This document shows positions 1 to 8,361 of a stretch of 43,515 bases of DNA, piece after piece; positions within the stretch are counted from its first letter, which is position 1, and the number at the start of each line of letters is the position of its first letter. The notes under the pieces were generated by a model. The model was not told the origin of the DNA and did no database searches. It saw only the letters and a list, made by a program, of their open reading frames with translations. This stretch comes from a virus. A program made the position numbers and the translations under genes. The stretch spans positions 1 through 43,515 of the IMG/VR virus record IMGVR_UViG_3300010045_000001. One strand, written 5' to 3'.

Positions 1-186
1 GGCCGCAACGACCCGCGGCTCGGCGCGAAGGCCGGCGGCTACCTCGACGAAGAAGTAGCCGCCTACCGGGGCTGGTTCTGGACTGCGTTGCGCACGCCGC
101 CCGCCGACATGGACGCGCTGACCCTCGTGGACTACCAGCTAGGCCGGTCCCTGGTCGACGCGATCCGCCAACAGCAAGCCAAGTGA
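1..186 (+). CDS. Tail assembly chaperone, -1 frameshift extension (gpGT-like C-terminal part)
   Basis: An open frame of 61 codons runs from base 1 to TGA at 184-186 with no start codon of its own. It begins inside the 123-bp stretch repeated at the window end, so on the circle it continues the chaperone gene at 43073-43450 in the -1 frame. A short gene with a -1 extension just upstream of the tape measure is the lambda G/GT arrangement; the fused product would be about 168 aa. The extension contains an aromatic YRGWFW stretch and ends in a Gln-rich tail. These chaperones coat the tape measure during tail assembly. No canonical slippery heptamer is visible. Confidence 0.75.
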   Translation, partial: GRNDPRLGAKAGGYLDEEVAAYRGWFWTALRTPPADMDALTLVDYQLGRSLVDAIRQQQAK

Positions 187-198
187 GAGGCGGACCCG

Positions 199-2757
199 TT
201 GGCGGACAAGGATCTCACGTTCTCGATCTTCGGTCGGGACGTCAACGCGTCCAAGGTTTTGCGCCAGGTGGGCGGGGCGGTCGGCTCGCTCGACGAGAAG
301 CTCGACGGACTCGGCAAGACGAGCCTCAAGAGCCTCGCCGGACTTGAGGCGGCGGCCGTCGGCGCCGGTGTCGGTGTGGCCGGCGGCGTGCTGGTGGCCA
401 CCGGTGCCATCGTCGCCGCCGGTGTCGCCCTCGCGGGCAACTCCGCCGAGGTCGGCGCGGCGTGGGGCAACGTCGTCGAGGAGTTCAAGAGCGGCGCCGA
501 GGAAGCCGCGGCCCCGATGCGCGGGCCGCTGCTCAACTCGATCAAGACCCTGCACGGCACCACTCGCGCGCTGCAACCGCAGCTGCGCGACGCGTTCACC
601 GCGGGCATCCCCGCGCTTGAGGCCCTGACCAGGGGCGCCGACGGGTTCGCCCGCTCAGCCATGCCCGGCGTGGTCAAGGCAGTCCGATCGAGCGAGCCCG
701 TGTTCCGCGGGTTCGAGTCGTTCCTCGTCGACACCGGCCTCGGCTTCAACGACTTCTTCACCGGGCTCAGCACCGGCGCGTCGTCGAGCGGGCAGATCCT
801 CGCCGAGGTCGGCGGGATCGTGCGGGACACCCTCGGGACCGTCGGGCCCCTGCTCGCGAACCTCGCGAACGAGGGTGCCCCCAGCGTCGAGCAGCTCCGG
901 ATCGTGCTGGGCAACCTGTTCGACGTGATCACCGCCCTCACCACCGGCGGTTTCCCGGTCATGTTCACCGCGGCGAACGCCGCGTTGCAGGTTCTCGGCG
1001 GGCTGCTCGCGGTGGTCGAGCCGATCGCCTCGGAACTGGGCACGCTGATCGGTGTCCTCATCTCGCTCGCCGCCGCGTTCAAGCTGCTCAGCACCATCGG
1101 CGGCGGTATGCAGGCGATCGGCGCCGGGCTGACCGGGTTCGTCTCGCAGGTCCGCGACGCGGGCAACAACGCCGAGGCGGGCAAGGGGAAGTTCTCCGCG
1201 CTGACGGCGTTCATGGGCGGCCCGTGGGGCATCGCGTTCGGCGTGGCCGGCGTCGCGCTCGCGATCTTCGGGGCGAAGTCGGCCGAGGCCGAGCAGCGGC
1301 AGCAGGACCTCGCGAACGCGCTGCGACAGAGCAAGGGCGCGATCGACGACAACGTTCGGAGCGTCGCGCTCAAGAACCTCCAGGACGTCGGCGCGCTGGA
1401 CAAGGCGAAGCAACTCGGGATCTCGACGCGCGACCTGACCGACGCCTACCTCGGGCAGGGCGACGCCGCGAACGACCTCAAGGCCCGGCTCAACGGGATG
1501 ATCGACGCAATGGACCGCGAGGGCGTGCCGCTGCAAGAGAATGCGGCCGATACCAAGCGGCTCGTCGACGAGATGATGAAGCGCGCCACCACCGGACGCG
1601 ACCTGATCAGCGTGCTCGACGACAGCAGCGACCCCAACCGCAAGGCGGTCGAGGACGCGCGGCTACTCGCCGACGCGATGGGAGCGGCGAGCCGCGCCAC
1701 GGACGACATGACCCTCGCGGGCCGGACGAACGAGCACGCCGTCGGCGAGCTGCGTGCCGCGTACATGACGTTGCAAGACAGCGTCGGCGACACCAACGCC
1801 CGGTTGGACGCGCTCGAAAAGATCATGAACCGCTTGTCCGGTCAGAACGAGACGTACGAAGAAGCGGTGCAGTCCCTCAACGACACGGTGCGCGGGATCG
1901 GCGACACGTTCGGCGGCAACGCGGACCAGGCGAAGGGGTGGGGCGACGCGCTGCTCGACGCCTCGGGCAAGGTCATCACGACCAGTGAGAACGGCTCGAA
2001 GCTGCGCGACACCATGAAGGACTTGCAGCGCAACACGTTGGCCGTGGCGGACGCGATGGCCAGGAACGGGGCCTCGCAGCAGGAAGTCGCGGCGTTCGTC
2101 TCGGCGACCCGGGATCGGTTCCTCGAACAGCGTGACGCCCTCGGGCTCACCGAGTCCGGCGCTAACCGGCTGCTCGACGCCTACGGGCTGCTCCCGGGCG
2201 AGGTGAGCACGGTCATCCTGACGCCCAACCTCGGCGACCGCATGGCCGCGGTGGACGCGTTTCGCGCCAAGATCACGACGCTCCCGAACGGGCACGTGAT
2301 CATCCACGCGGACACCGTGAACGCGCAGGGCTCGATCGATCGCATGGTCCAGGCCAACGACGGCCGAATCGTGCGGATCAACATCCAGACCAACGGCACG
2401 ATCCAGCCCAAGGACCAGTACGGGCGCCCGGTCGGCATGTCCTACGTGGCGTCGGGCGGTCCGGTCGAGGCGGGCAAGCCCTACATGGTCGGCGAGCGCG
2501 GCCCGGAACTCGTGTTCCCGGCCGAGTCCGGATGGGTGGCCAACGCCCGCGACACCGCCGAGATCATGCGCGGCGGCCGGCTGGACAACGTGCACGGCGT
2601 CGGCTCGCCCGGCTCGATGGTCTACGGCGGGGCTGTTCCCGAGGTGCGCGTGACGTTCGACTGGGGCAGCGGTTCGGGCCTCACCGGTGCCGACCGGCTG
2701 CTGTGGGAGTGGATCAAGAGCACGGCCCGGACACGCGGAGAGGTGGTGTTCCGGTGA
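199..2757 (+). CDS. Tape measure protein
   Basis: An 852-aa protein starting at TTG 199, ten bases after GAGAGG. It is the longest tail gene in the downstream part of the late operon and sits between the tail chaperone and the minor tail protein, the standard tape-measure position. It has Gly/Ala-rich hydrophobic stretches (residues about 51-80, 255-310 and 340-355), long polar helical regions, and near residue 765 the motif GERGPELVFPAESGW that ends many actinophage tape measures. It sets tail length and enters the host envelope during DNA injection. The stop overlaps the next start (GTGA). Confidence 0.93.
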   Translation: MADKDLTFSIFGRDVNASKVLRQVGGAVGSLDEKLDGLGKTSLKSLAGLEAAAVGAGVGVAGGVLVATGAIVAAGVALAGNSAEVGAAWGNVVEEFKSGAEEAAAPMRGPLLNSIKTLHGTTRALQPQLRDAFTAGIPALEALTRGADGFARSAMPGVVKAVRSSEPVFRGFESFLVDTGLGFNDFFTGLSTGASSSGQILAEVGGIVRDTLGTVGPLLANLANEGAPSVEQLRIVLGNLFDVITALTTGGFPVMFTAANAALQVLGGLLAVVEPIASELGTLIGVLISLAAAFKLLSTIGGGMQAIGAGLTGFVSQVRDAGNNAEAGKGKFSALTAFMGGPWGIAFGVAGVALAIFGAKSAEAEQRQQDLANALRQSKGAIDDNVRSVALKNLQDVGALDKAKQLGISTRDLTDAYLGQGDAANDLKARLNGMIDAMDREGVPLQENAADTKRLVDEMMKRATTGRDLISVLDDSSDPNRKAVEDARLLADAMGAASRATDDMTLAGRTNEHAVGELRAAYMTLQDSVGDTNARLDALEKIMNRLSGQNETYEEAVQSLNDTVRGIGDTFGGNADQAKGWGDALLDASGKVITTSENGSKLRDTMKDLQRNTLAVADAMARNGASQQEVAAFVSATRDRFLEQRDALGLTESGANRLLDAYGLLPGEVSTVILTPNLGDRMAAVDAFRAKITTLPNGHVIIHADTVNAQGSIDRMVQANDGRIVRINIQTNGTIQPKDQYGRPVGMSYVASGGPVEAGKPYMVGERGPELVFPAESGWVANARDTAEIMRGGRLDNVHGVGSPGSMVYGGAVPEVRVTFDWGSGSGLTGADRLLWEWIKSTARTRGEVVFR

Positions 2758-5573
2758 CCGTCGACGTGTTCCGCTACCCGCTGGTCGAGCTGTACGCGGG
2801 CGGCGACTGGCACGACGTCACCGAGGACGTCCGGCACCGCAGCGGCATCAAGGTCGACCGTGGGCGGGGCGGCGAGGACGACTCGACGCCGCCGCAGACG
2901 TGCACGGTCACGTTCGACGACAGCAGCGGCGCCTACAACCCGCGCAACCCCACCGGCCCGTACTACGGCTCGTTGGGCCGGAACACGCCGCTACGCGTCG
3001 GGCTCCGGTTGGCCTCGACCACGTTCGACACGCCGGTGACCAACGGGTGGGGGAGTACCGACGACGTCGACGGGCAGACCGTGTACGCCTGGTCGACCTC
3101 GGGTGGGGCCGCCTCGAACTACAACGTCGCCGCCGGTGTGGCCACGCACGCGCTCGCGGCCGCGGGCGACGTCCGGCTCAGCTACCTCTCGGCGGTCGAC
3201 CTGCGCAACTGCGAGGTGCGGACCACGGTCACCGTGCCGACGAGCAACGTCACCGGCACGAGCCTCGGCGCGGGCATCGCCGCGGCGAACCTCGTCGTGC
3301 ATGGTCAGTCCACCTCGGATTACTACCTGTTGCGCCTGGTCATCCGGACCGATGAGAGCGTGACGCTCGACGTGTTCGACGCGGCGCTCTTGAGCGTGAG
3401 CGGCACGGCTACCGTCGTGCCGGGCCTGACCCACACGGCCGGGCAAGCGCTGCGCGTGGCGTTCGCCGTCGAGGGCCGCACCCTGCGCGCGAAGGTGTGG
3501 CCGACGACCGCGCCGGAACCGTTCGAGTGGCACAAGACCGTCACCGACGAGGACGCCACCGGCGCCCGGCCGACCCTGACCGGTCAGGCCGGGTGGGTCG
3601 GCATCCGCTCGTCGCTGGTCGGGGGCAACACCAACGGGCCGATCACGCTGTCGTACAGCGATTTCGAGCTGCGCTCCCCGAGGTTCGCGGGCGAGGTCAG
3701 CACGTGGCCGGCCACCCGCGACGTGTCCGGCAACAACATCACGGTCAGCGTGACCGCCTCGGGCATCAAGCGGCGTGCCGCGCAGGGAGCGAGCCCGCTC
3801 GACTCGCCGCTGCTACGCGCGATCCGCGGCAACAGCACGGCGGCGTTCGCCTACTGGCCGTTGGAAGACCGGCAGCGCGCCGTCGCCGAGGAAGTCACCG
3901 CCGTCCGCGGCACGGGCCGGCTGTCGTGGGTCCTGCCCACCGTGGCCACCAACACAGCCCCCCAGATCCGGTGGGCGTCGAACCGGGACCTCGCGGGAAG
4001 CGGCCCGCTTCCGGAGGTGACGAGTTCGGTCCTCGTCGGGCGGCTCGACCCGCTCACCTCGGCGGCCGCCTGGTACGTGGTGTGGTGCGAGAAGATCCAC
4101 ACCACCAACGGCGCGTACACCCAGTTCACCACGGGCGGCACAGACCCGATCTACGTCGTGATGCTGCTCGACCCCGGTGTTTCGCAGACGCTGCTAAACC
4201 TCTACCTGTCGCAGATCGGCGCCGGAATCTCCGTCGCCATGTTCACCTACGACTTCGGCAGCGTGTACGCCGCCGAACAGCCGCACCTCTTCCGTGTCGA
4301 CGCCGTGCAGTCCGGCGGCAACGTGGTCTTCCGACTGTGGATCGACGGCACGCAGGTCGCCTCGCACACGCAGAACACGTTCACCCTGCGGGGCCTCGAA
4401 CTCGTGCAGATCGGGTCCGTACCCAACGCCACCGGCCCGACCGTGATCGGGCACGTGGCCGTGTACGAGACCACGCCGCCGCTGTCGGCGATCTACGAAG
4501 CGTTCCGCGGCAACCCGTCCGAGACGACCGCGCAGCGGATGAAACGGCTCTGCGCCGAGGAAGACGTCGAGTTCGATTGGGTCGGCATCCTCGAATCGGG
4601 CACCTACCCGCCGGTACTCGGTGACACACCGCGAGTCGGTGCACAGCGGTCCGAGTCCCTGCTGTCCCTGCTCGACGATGCAGCCACGGCGGACGCCGGA
4701 ATCCTGTTCGAACAGCGCGGTCTGCACGGCTACCACTACCGGACCCGGCGTTCGCTCTACAGCCAGCCGGCCGCACTGACCCTCGACTACGACAACGGCG
4801 AGATCGCCCCGCCGTGGCGGCCGGTCGACGACGACCGGTTCACCCGCAACGACGTCACGGCCGCACGCACCGACGGCGGCTCGTACCGGCACGAGGTCAC
4901 CACCGGCCGACTGTCCACCGCTGCCCCCGAGGACGGCGGCGCCGGTCGCTACCGCGACTCGATCGACGTCAACGTGCAGAGCGACACGCAACTGCCCGGT
5001 ATCGCGGAGTGGCGTGCACATCTCGGCACGGTCGACGAGGTCCGGTACCCGGTGGTCACCGTGCAGGCTCACGGGCACGCGCTACGCGGCAACGCCTCGG
5101 CGCAGTTCGCCCTACTCGACCTCGACGCCGGTGACCGGCTCGTGATCGACAACGCACCCGACACACCGGACGCGGTCAATCAGCTCGTCGTCGGCTACAC
5201 CGAGTGGATTACGGAGCACGAGCACGAGTTCGGGCTCGTGTGCGTGCCCGGCTCGCCCTACGAGGTGCTCGTCCTCGGCGACGCGAGCCGCGGCCGGCTG
5301 GGATCGGACGTCACCACGTTGGCGGAAGACCTCGACACCACCGAGACGGCCGTCGACGTGCAGATCGCCGCGGGCGGTGCGTTGTGGACCACCAACGCCG
5401 GCGACTGGCCGTTCCGCATCGTCGTCGGCGGCGAGGTGATGACCGTGACCGCCGTGAGCGGCAGCTCGTCGCCGCAGACGTTCACGGTCACGCGCAGCAC
5501 CAACGGCGTGGTCAAGACGCACGTCACCGGCGCGGCCGTCGCGCTCGCCGACCCCATCCACCTCGGGCTGTAG
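2754..5573 (+). CDS. Minor tail protein with LamG-like middle region
   Basis: 939 aa from GTG 2754, which overlaps the tape-measure stop by four bases; the frame is open further upstream but that part is only a shadow of the tape measure. Residues 1-90 (FRYPLVELYAGGDWHDVTED and the PYYGSLGRNTPLRVG segment) are typical of the tail-tip minor proteins of actinobacterial siphoviruses. The middle carries two beta-rich segments, the second opening with AAFAYWPLED, as in concanavalin/LamG-like insertions of these proteins. The C-terminal part has a baseplate-like beta domain (GDRLVIDNAPDT, then VNQLVVGYTEWI). It probably forms the tail tip and contacts the cell wall. Which exact tail-tip component it is cannot be told. 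Confidence 0.88.
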   Translation: MTVDVFRYPLVELYAGGDWHDVTEDVRHRSGIKVDRGRGGEDDSTPPQTCTVTFDDSSGAYNPRNPTGPYYGSLGRNTPLRVGLRLASTTFDTPVTNGWGSTDDVDGQTVYAWSTSGGAASNYNVAAGVATHALAAAGDVRLSYLSAVDLRNCEVRTTVTVPTSNVTGTSLGAGIAAANLVVHGQSTSDYYLLRLVIRTDESVTLDVFDAALLSVSGTATVVPGLTHTAGQALRVAFAVEGRTLRAKVWPTTAPEPFEWHKTVTDEDATGARPTLTGQAGWVGIRSSLVGGNTNGPITLSYSDFELRSPRFAGEVSTWPATRDVSGNNITVSVTASGIKRRAAQGASPLDSPLLRAIRGNSTAAFAYWPLEDRQRAVAEEVTAVRGTGRLSWVLPTVATNTAPQIRWASNRDLAGSGPLPEVTSSVLVGRLDPLTSAAAWYVVWCEKIHTTNGAYTQFTTGGTDPIYVVMLLDPGVSQTLLNLYLSQIGAGISVAMFTYDFGSVYAAEQPHLFRVDAVQSGGNVVFRLWIDGTQVASHTQNTFTLRGLELVQIGSVPNATGPTVIGHVAVYETTPPLSAIYEAFRGNPSETTAQRMKRLCAEEDVEFDWVGILESGTYPPVLGDTPRVGAQRSESLLSLLDDAATADAGILFEQRGLHGYHYRTRRSLYSQPAALTLDYDNGEIAPPWRPVDDDRFTRNDVTAARTDGGSYRHEVTTGRLSTAAPEDGGAGRYRDSIDVNVQSDTQLPGIAEWRAHLGTVDEVRYPVVTVQAHGHALRGNASAQFALLDLDAGDRLVIDNAPDTPDAVNQLVVGYTEWITEHEHEFGLVCVPGSPYEVLVLGDASRGRLGSDVTTLAEDLDTTETAVDVQIAAGGALWTTNAGDWPFRIVVGGEVMTVTAVSGSSSPQTFTVTRSTNGVVKTHVTGAAVALADPIHLGL

Positions 5574-5574
5574 C

Positions 5575-5607
5575 CCTCGGCGAGGAACGGCCTGGTCCTC
5601 GCCGAGG
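5575..5607 (+). terminator. 12-bp hairpin after the minor tail gene
   Basis: CCTCGGCGAGGA (5575-5586) and TCCTCGCCGAGG (5596-5607) are perfect inverted repeats with a 9-nt loop, starting two bases after the stop codon at 5571-5573. There is no T-run, so it is more likely an attenuator or RNA-processing hairpin than a full terminator. The 14-mer CGGCCTGGTCCTCG occurs at 5588-5601 and again at 5612-5625. Confidence 0.55.
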
Positions 5608-5654
5608 CGCGCGGCCTGGTCCTCGTTCCCGTCTTCCCGGAAAGGAGGGCACCC

Positions 5655-6137
5655 GTGGCCGAGTTCGCCGCTGGGCAGAAGCTCACCGCCGACGAGCTGA
5701 ACCGCCGGGGCCTCATCGTCTACGGACGGCGCGACAGCAACAGCACGGGCTCTGCGTCCTCGGCGGCCGTCGGCGCGCTGCGAGTGGACAACGTGCCGTT
5801 CATCGCGGGCCGGGCCGTCATCGTCAACATCTCGTGCCACCCCAACAGCACCGTTCCCACCGACAACTTCCGCGGCGAGATCCGGTGGCGGGCCGGCGGC
5901 ACAGCCGTCGCGTCCGACCCGATCATGATCAACGGGCAGTTCTACCGGCCGCCCGTCGACGCGCAGGTGTGGCGGTTCGTCCACATCCCCTCGGCAACGG
6001 CGACCGTGTCGTTGCTGCTCTGCTGCGCCCGCGACTCCGGAAGCGGCTCGTGCAGCTACTACGCGGACGGCACGCGGAACACCGAGCTGTGGGTCGAGTT
6101 CGCGAACACCATCACCGACACCGGTGTCGACGCGTAG
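5655..6137 (+). CDS. Small tail-module protein, putative minor tail protein
   Basis: 160 aa from GTG 5655 with a strong ribosome site (AAAGGAGGG, 5641-5649). It begins AEFAAGQKLTADELN, an opening often seen in small tail-associated proteins of actinophages, followed by a beta-rich body ending in FANTITDTGV. It lies between the tail-tip protein and the lysis genes, the usual place for accessory tail-tip or fibre proteins. There are no membrane segments or signal peptide. The role is inferred from context and the opening motif only. Confidence 0.65.
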   Translation: MAEFAAGQKLTADELNRRGLIVYGRRDSNSTGSASSAAVGALRVDNVPFIAGRAVIVNISCHPNSTVPTDNFRGEIRWRAGGTAVASDPIMINGQFYRPPVDAQVWRFVHIPSATATVSLLLCCARDSGSGSCSYYADGTRNTELWVEFANTITDTGVDA

Positions 6138-6147
6138 GGGAGTGCCC

Positions 6148-6348
6148 GTGATCGCCGTGACCTGTTGGCACGACACGGAGTTCGACCGGTGGAACGGCGA
6201 GGTCGTCGACCGGACCGAGGTCAACGCCACCGGCCGGGACCAGGACCACATGCGCGAGCTGCTCGTCGACGCCTACGCACGCGTCACCGGCGAGACCATC
6301 ACGCCCGCCGACCTCGACCTCACCATCGTCGCCCGCCCGTCCGCCTGA
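6148..6348 (+). CDS. Hypothetical 66-aa protein
   Basis: Start chosen at GTG 6148, six bases after AGGGGAG (6135-6141); GTG 6142 and GTG 6124 are in-frame alternatives, but 6124 lies within the preceding gene. The protein (opening IAVTCWHDTEFDRWNGEVVD) is short, acidic and soluble, with no motif I recognise. It sits between tail and lysis genes, where phages often keep small connector ORFs. Confidence 0.55.
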   Translation: MIAVTCWHDTEFDRWNGEVVDRTEVNATGRDQDHMRELLVDAYARVTGETITPADLDLTIVARPSA

Positions 6349-6385
6349 AGGCCAAGCCCGGCCCCTGCACGAAAGGAGGTCGGGT

Positions 6386-6649
6386 GTGGACCCGGCAACC
6401 GCAACCGTCCTCGGGCGGATCGAGGACAAGCTCGACGACGTCAACGACAAGGTCGAGCGCTACGGCCAGCAGCTCGCCCGCCACGACGTCCGGATCGAGC
6501 ACGTCGAGGACCACGTCAAGGGCTTGCAGGGCGACCGGACCCACGACCAGCGCCAGGGCGTGAGCGTCCGGGCCGCCTTGATCGTCGGACTCTGCACCGT
6601 GCTCACCAGCACCGGCGGATCGGCGTTGGTCAACCACCTCACCCGCTGA
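6386..6649 (+). CDS. Small coiled-coil membrane protein of the lysis cassette (holin-like)
   Basis: 87 aa from GTG 6386 after AAAGGAGG (6370-6377). Residues 10-50 form a charged coiled coil (LGRIEDKLDDVNDKVERYG); residues about 63-80 are one hydrophobic segment (AALIVGLCTVLTSTGGSALV), followed by a short tail. This layout resembles the small membrane proteins, some called DUF2746-like, that flank endolysin genes in actinophages. It lies directly upstream of the amidase. It may be a second holin or a holin regulator; the 7683 gene is the other holin candidate. Confidence 0.6.
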   Translation: MDPATATVLGRIEDKLDDVNDKVERYGQQLARHDVRIEHVEDHVKGLQGDRTHDQRQGVSVRAALIVGLCTVLTSTGGSALVNHLTR

Positions 6650-6678
6650 CCCGGGCCCCACCACAAGGAAGTATCAAG

Positions 6679-7629
6679 GTGGAGATCATCTCCCGCGCCC
6701 GATGGGGCGCCCGCTACGACAACGGTTTCCGGGCCGCGCCACTTCCCGCCCGCGAACTGTGGCTGCACCACTCCGTGACCATCGCCCCTGACCTCGTGTG
6801 GGTCGACACGGACGGCGATGGGGTGGAAGACGACGAGGAACGCGCGATGCGCACCCTCGACCAGATCGGCGAGGACAGGTTCGGCGGCGGGATCAGCTAC
6901 ACGTTCGCCGTCATGCCCTCGGGCCGCATCTACGAGGGGCACGGCGTCGACCGCCAGGGCGCCCACACCGGCGGCCGCAACGACGTCGCCCGCGCGATCG
7001 TGCTCGTCGGCGACTACAGCAACCGCGGCCCCACCGACGCGCAGAAACGCGCCGTCGCGTGGCTGATCGAACACGGCCGCCGTCAGGGCTGGTGGACCGT
7101 CTCGGGTCTCAACGGCGGGCACCGGCAGGCCCCGAACCAAATCGCGACGGCGTGCCCCGGCGACGCCGCGCTGCGCGAGATCCCCGCCATGAACCAGCTC
7201 GCCGCCGACTACCGGGCGGGTCGGATCAACCTCGACCAGGAAGCAGACGACGACATGTGGACCGACGAGGAAAAGCGATTGTTGTTCGCGTGGCTGGAAG
7301 ACGCCGTGCGGCGTCTCCAGTCGATCCACATCTACGGGTTCCGCGCGTTCGACCCCGACAAGCAAACCCCGCCGTCGTGGCGGGCGGGCGGCGACTTGAC
7401 GTTCCTCGACCAGAAGATCGGCGGCGGGCTCGCACCGCTGATCGCCAAGGTGGACGCCGGGTTCTCCGCACTGTCGGACGACGAGGCGAAGCTGCTCGCC
7501 GCGATCCGGGCGCAGCCGACCGGCGCCGAGGTCGACGTCGACGCCCTCGCCGAGCAGTTGCGCGCCGGACTGAGCGCCGAACTCGCCCACGACCTCGGGC
7601 GCCGGCTGATCAGCACCGACCAGCAGTAG
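6679..7629 (+). CDS. Endolysin, N-acetylmuramoyl-L-alanine amidase (Amidase_2/PGRP)
   Basis: 316 aa from GTG 6679. Residues 1-190 form a zinc amidase domain: ARWGARYD opening, histidines in LWLHHS (30-31), a second ligand histidine in GGHRQAPN (148) and cysteine in ATACPG (159). It would cut the bond between muramic acid and L-Ala of the peptide stem. Residues 43-53 hold DTDGDGVEDDE, an EF-hand-like calcium loop inserted after the first zinc ligands. The C-terminal 125 residues are helical and acidic and probably bind the wall or oligomerise. No signal peptide is present, so export depends on the neighbouring holins. Confidence 0.92.
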   Translation: MEIISRARWGARYDNGFRAAPLPARELWLHHSVTIAPDLVWVDTDGDGVEDDEERAMRTLDQIGEDRFGGGISYTFAVMPSGRIYEGHGVDRQGAHTGGRNDVARAIVLVGDYSNRGPTDAQKRAVAWLIEHGRRQGWWTVSGLNGGHRQAPNQIATACPGDAALREIPAMNQLAADYRAGRINLDQEADDDMWTDEEKRLLFAWLEDAVRRLQSIHIYGFRAFDPDKQTPPSWRAGGDLTFLDQKIGGGLAPLIAKVDAGFSALSDDEAKLLAAIRAQPTGAEVDVDALAEQLRAGLSAELAHDLGRRLISTDQQ

Positions 7630-7682
7630 AGCGGCCGACGCCCCACCAGACCCCCGAAACCCCAACCGTCCAAGGGAGAACC

Positions 7683-7862
7683 ATGCTCTACGCGAAGGCA
7701 CTCGTGGCCGCGCTCGTCGCCGGACTCACCGGTATCGGCGCCGGGCTGACCGACGACGTCCTCACGCAGGCCGAGGTGATCGCCGCGGTGGTCGCCGCGG
7801 TGACCGCCGGCGGCGCGGTGTGGCGCGTGCCGAACAAGGACGTCGACGAGGACCAGGCCTAG
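7683..7862 (+). CDS. Holin
   Basis: 59 aa from ATG 7683 after AAGGGAGA. Two hydrophobic segments, about residues 5-22 (ALVAALVAGLTGIGAGL) and 31-46 (AEVIAAVVAAVTAGGAV), are joined by a short acidic turn and followed by a charged tail (NKDVDEDQA). Size, topology and position after the endolysin fit a class II holin that forms membrane lesions at lysis. The last codons contain one copy of the 11-mer CGAGGACCAGG found 13 times in the genome. Confidence 0.78.
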   Translation: MLYAKALVAALVAGLTGIGAGLTDDVLTQAEVIAAVVAAVTAGGAVWRVPNKDVDEDQA

Positions 7863-7952
7863 CCGACGATCACACGGGGGAGATGACCCGGGCCGGACCT
7901 GCTCGCGGGCGTCCCGATTAATCGCCTCGCTCAGCCAGTCGAGCCACGACGA

Positions 7953-7993
7953 GGGCCGGCGCACCGCTCATCACGCGGTGCGCCGGCCCTTTT
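7953..7993 (+). terminator. Strong terminator closing the late operon
   Basis: A perfect 15-bp stem, 7953-7967 with 7975-7989, loop TCATCAC, followed by TTTT (7990-7993). It separates the lysis cassette from the excisionase/integrase operon. Confidence 0.9.
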
Positions 7994-8008
7994 CGTCTAT
8001 CCGATTAC

Positions 8009-8024
8009 TTCAGTGTTGACTGAA
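8009..8024 (+). promoter_or_regulatory. Candidate operator upstream of the excisionase-like gene
   Basis: TTCAGT (8009-8014) and ACTGAA (8019-8024) are perfect inverted arms around GTTG. The dyad runs into the ribosome site (GAAAGG) of the 8036 gene and contains TTGACT (8016-8021), a good -35-like hexamer. A protein bound here would block expression; the excisionase itself or the phage repressor are candidates. Confidence 0.4.
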
Positions 8025-8035
8025 AGGTGGTCGTC

Positions 8036-8251
8036 ATGGCGCGACCCAAGACCGCGAACGAGACGAACGTCCGGCTGTGGACCAAGCAGGAAACCGCGGC
8101 GCTGCTGCGCGTTTCCGAGCGGACCGTCGAGCGCATGATCGACAGGGGCGACGTCGAGGCGGTGCACCTCGGGCGCGCGGTCCGGGTGCGCGCTCAGTCG
8201 GTGCTCGCCCTCGTCGAGGCGAGCCGACTGGACCCGCCACGGCCCGACTAG
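8036..8251 (+). CDS. xis: Excisionase-family HTH DNA-binding protein
   Basis: 71 aa from ATG 8036, eight bases after GAAAGG; an in-frame GTG at 8027 is less well placed. Residues 17-60 (LWTKQETAALLRVSERTVER, then DRGDVEAVHLGRAVRVRAQS) match the helix-turn-helix plus wing of the excisionase/MerR-like HTH_17 family. Such proteins bend DNA at attachment sites and tip the integrase toward excision, and many also repress their own promoter. It is the first gene of the rightward operon that ends with the integrase, which supports the role. Confidence 0.75.
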   Translation: MARPKTANETNVRLWTKQETAALLRVSERTVERMIDRGDVEAVHLGRAVRVRAQSVLALVEASRLDPPRPD

Positions 8252-8284
8252 ACACGCCGACCGCAGGGTTGCGGAGGAGCTTCT

Positions 8285-8320
8285 CTCTGTGTGCGATAAC
8301 CTTGCTTATCGCACACAGAG
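8285..8320 (+). promoter_or_regulatory. 15-bp perfect dyad in the leader of the 8362 gene
   Basis: CTCTGTGTGCGATAA (8285-8299) and its exact reverse complement (8306-8320) flank the loop CCTTGC. A second hairpin follows at once: CGAGGGG (8323-8329) with CCCCTCG (8336-8342). Neither is followed by a T-run. The first looks like a repressor operator or an RNA switch between the excisionase gene and the rest of the operon. Its arm GTGTGCGAT is close to the origin iteron GTGTGCCGAT at 21943. Confidence 0.55.
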
Positions 8321-8361
8321 ATCGAGGGGTTTTCGCCCCTCGGGAAGGATCTTGAAACCGA

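Noticed and set aside
1-123. True direct terminal repeats of virion DNA
   Set aside because: The repeat lies within the tail chaperone and joins frames properly; virion ends are expected near terS. Assembly overlap of a circular molecule is simpler, though only end-sequencing of virion DNA decides.
2532-2753. Upstream start for the minor tail protein
   Set aside because: This part is an out-of-frame reading of the tape measure's end; GTG 2754 overlaps the stop in the usual GTGA manner.
3000-5000. Many antisense and third-frame open frames over the tail genes
   Set aside because: Arg/Pro/Gly-rich translations without ribosome sites, opposite well-supported genes.
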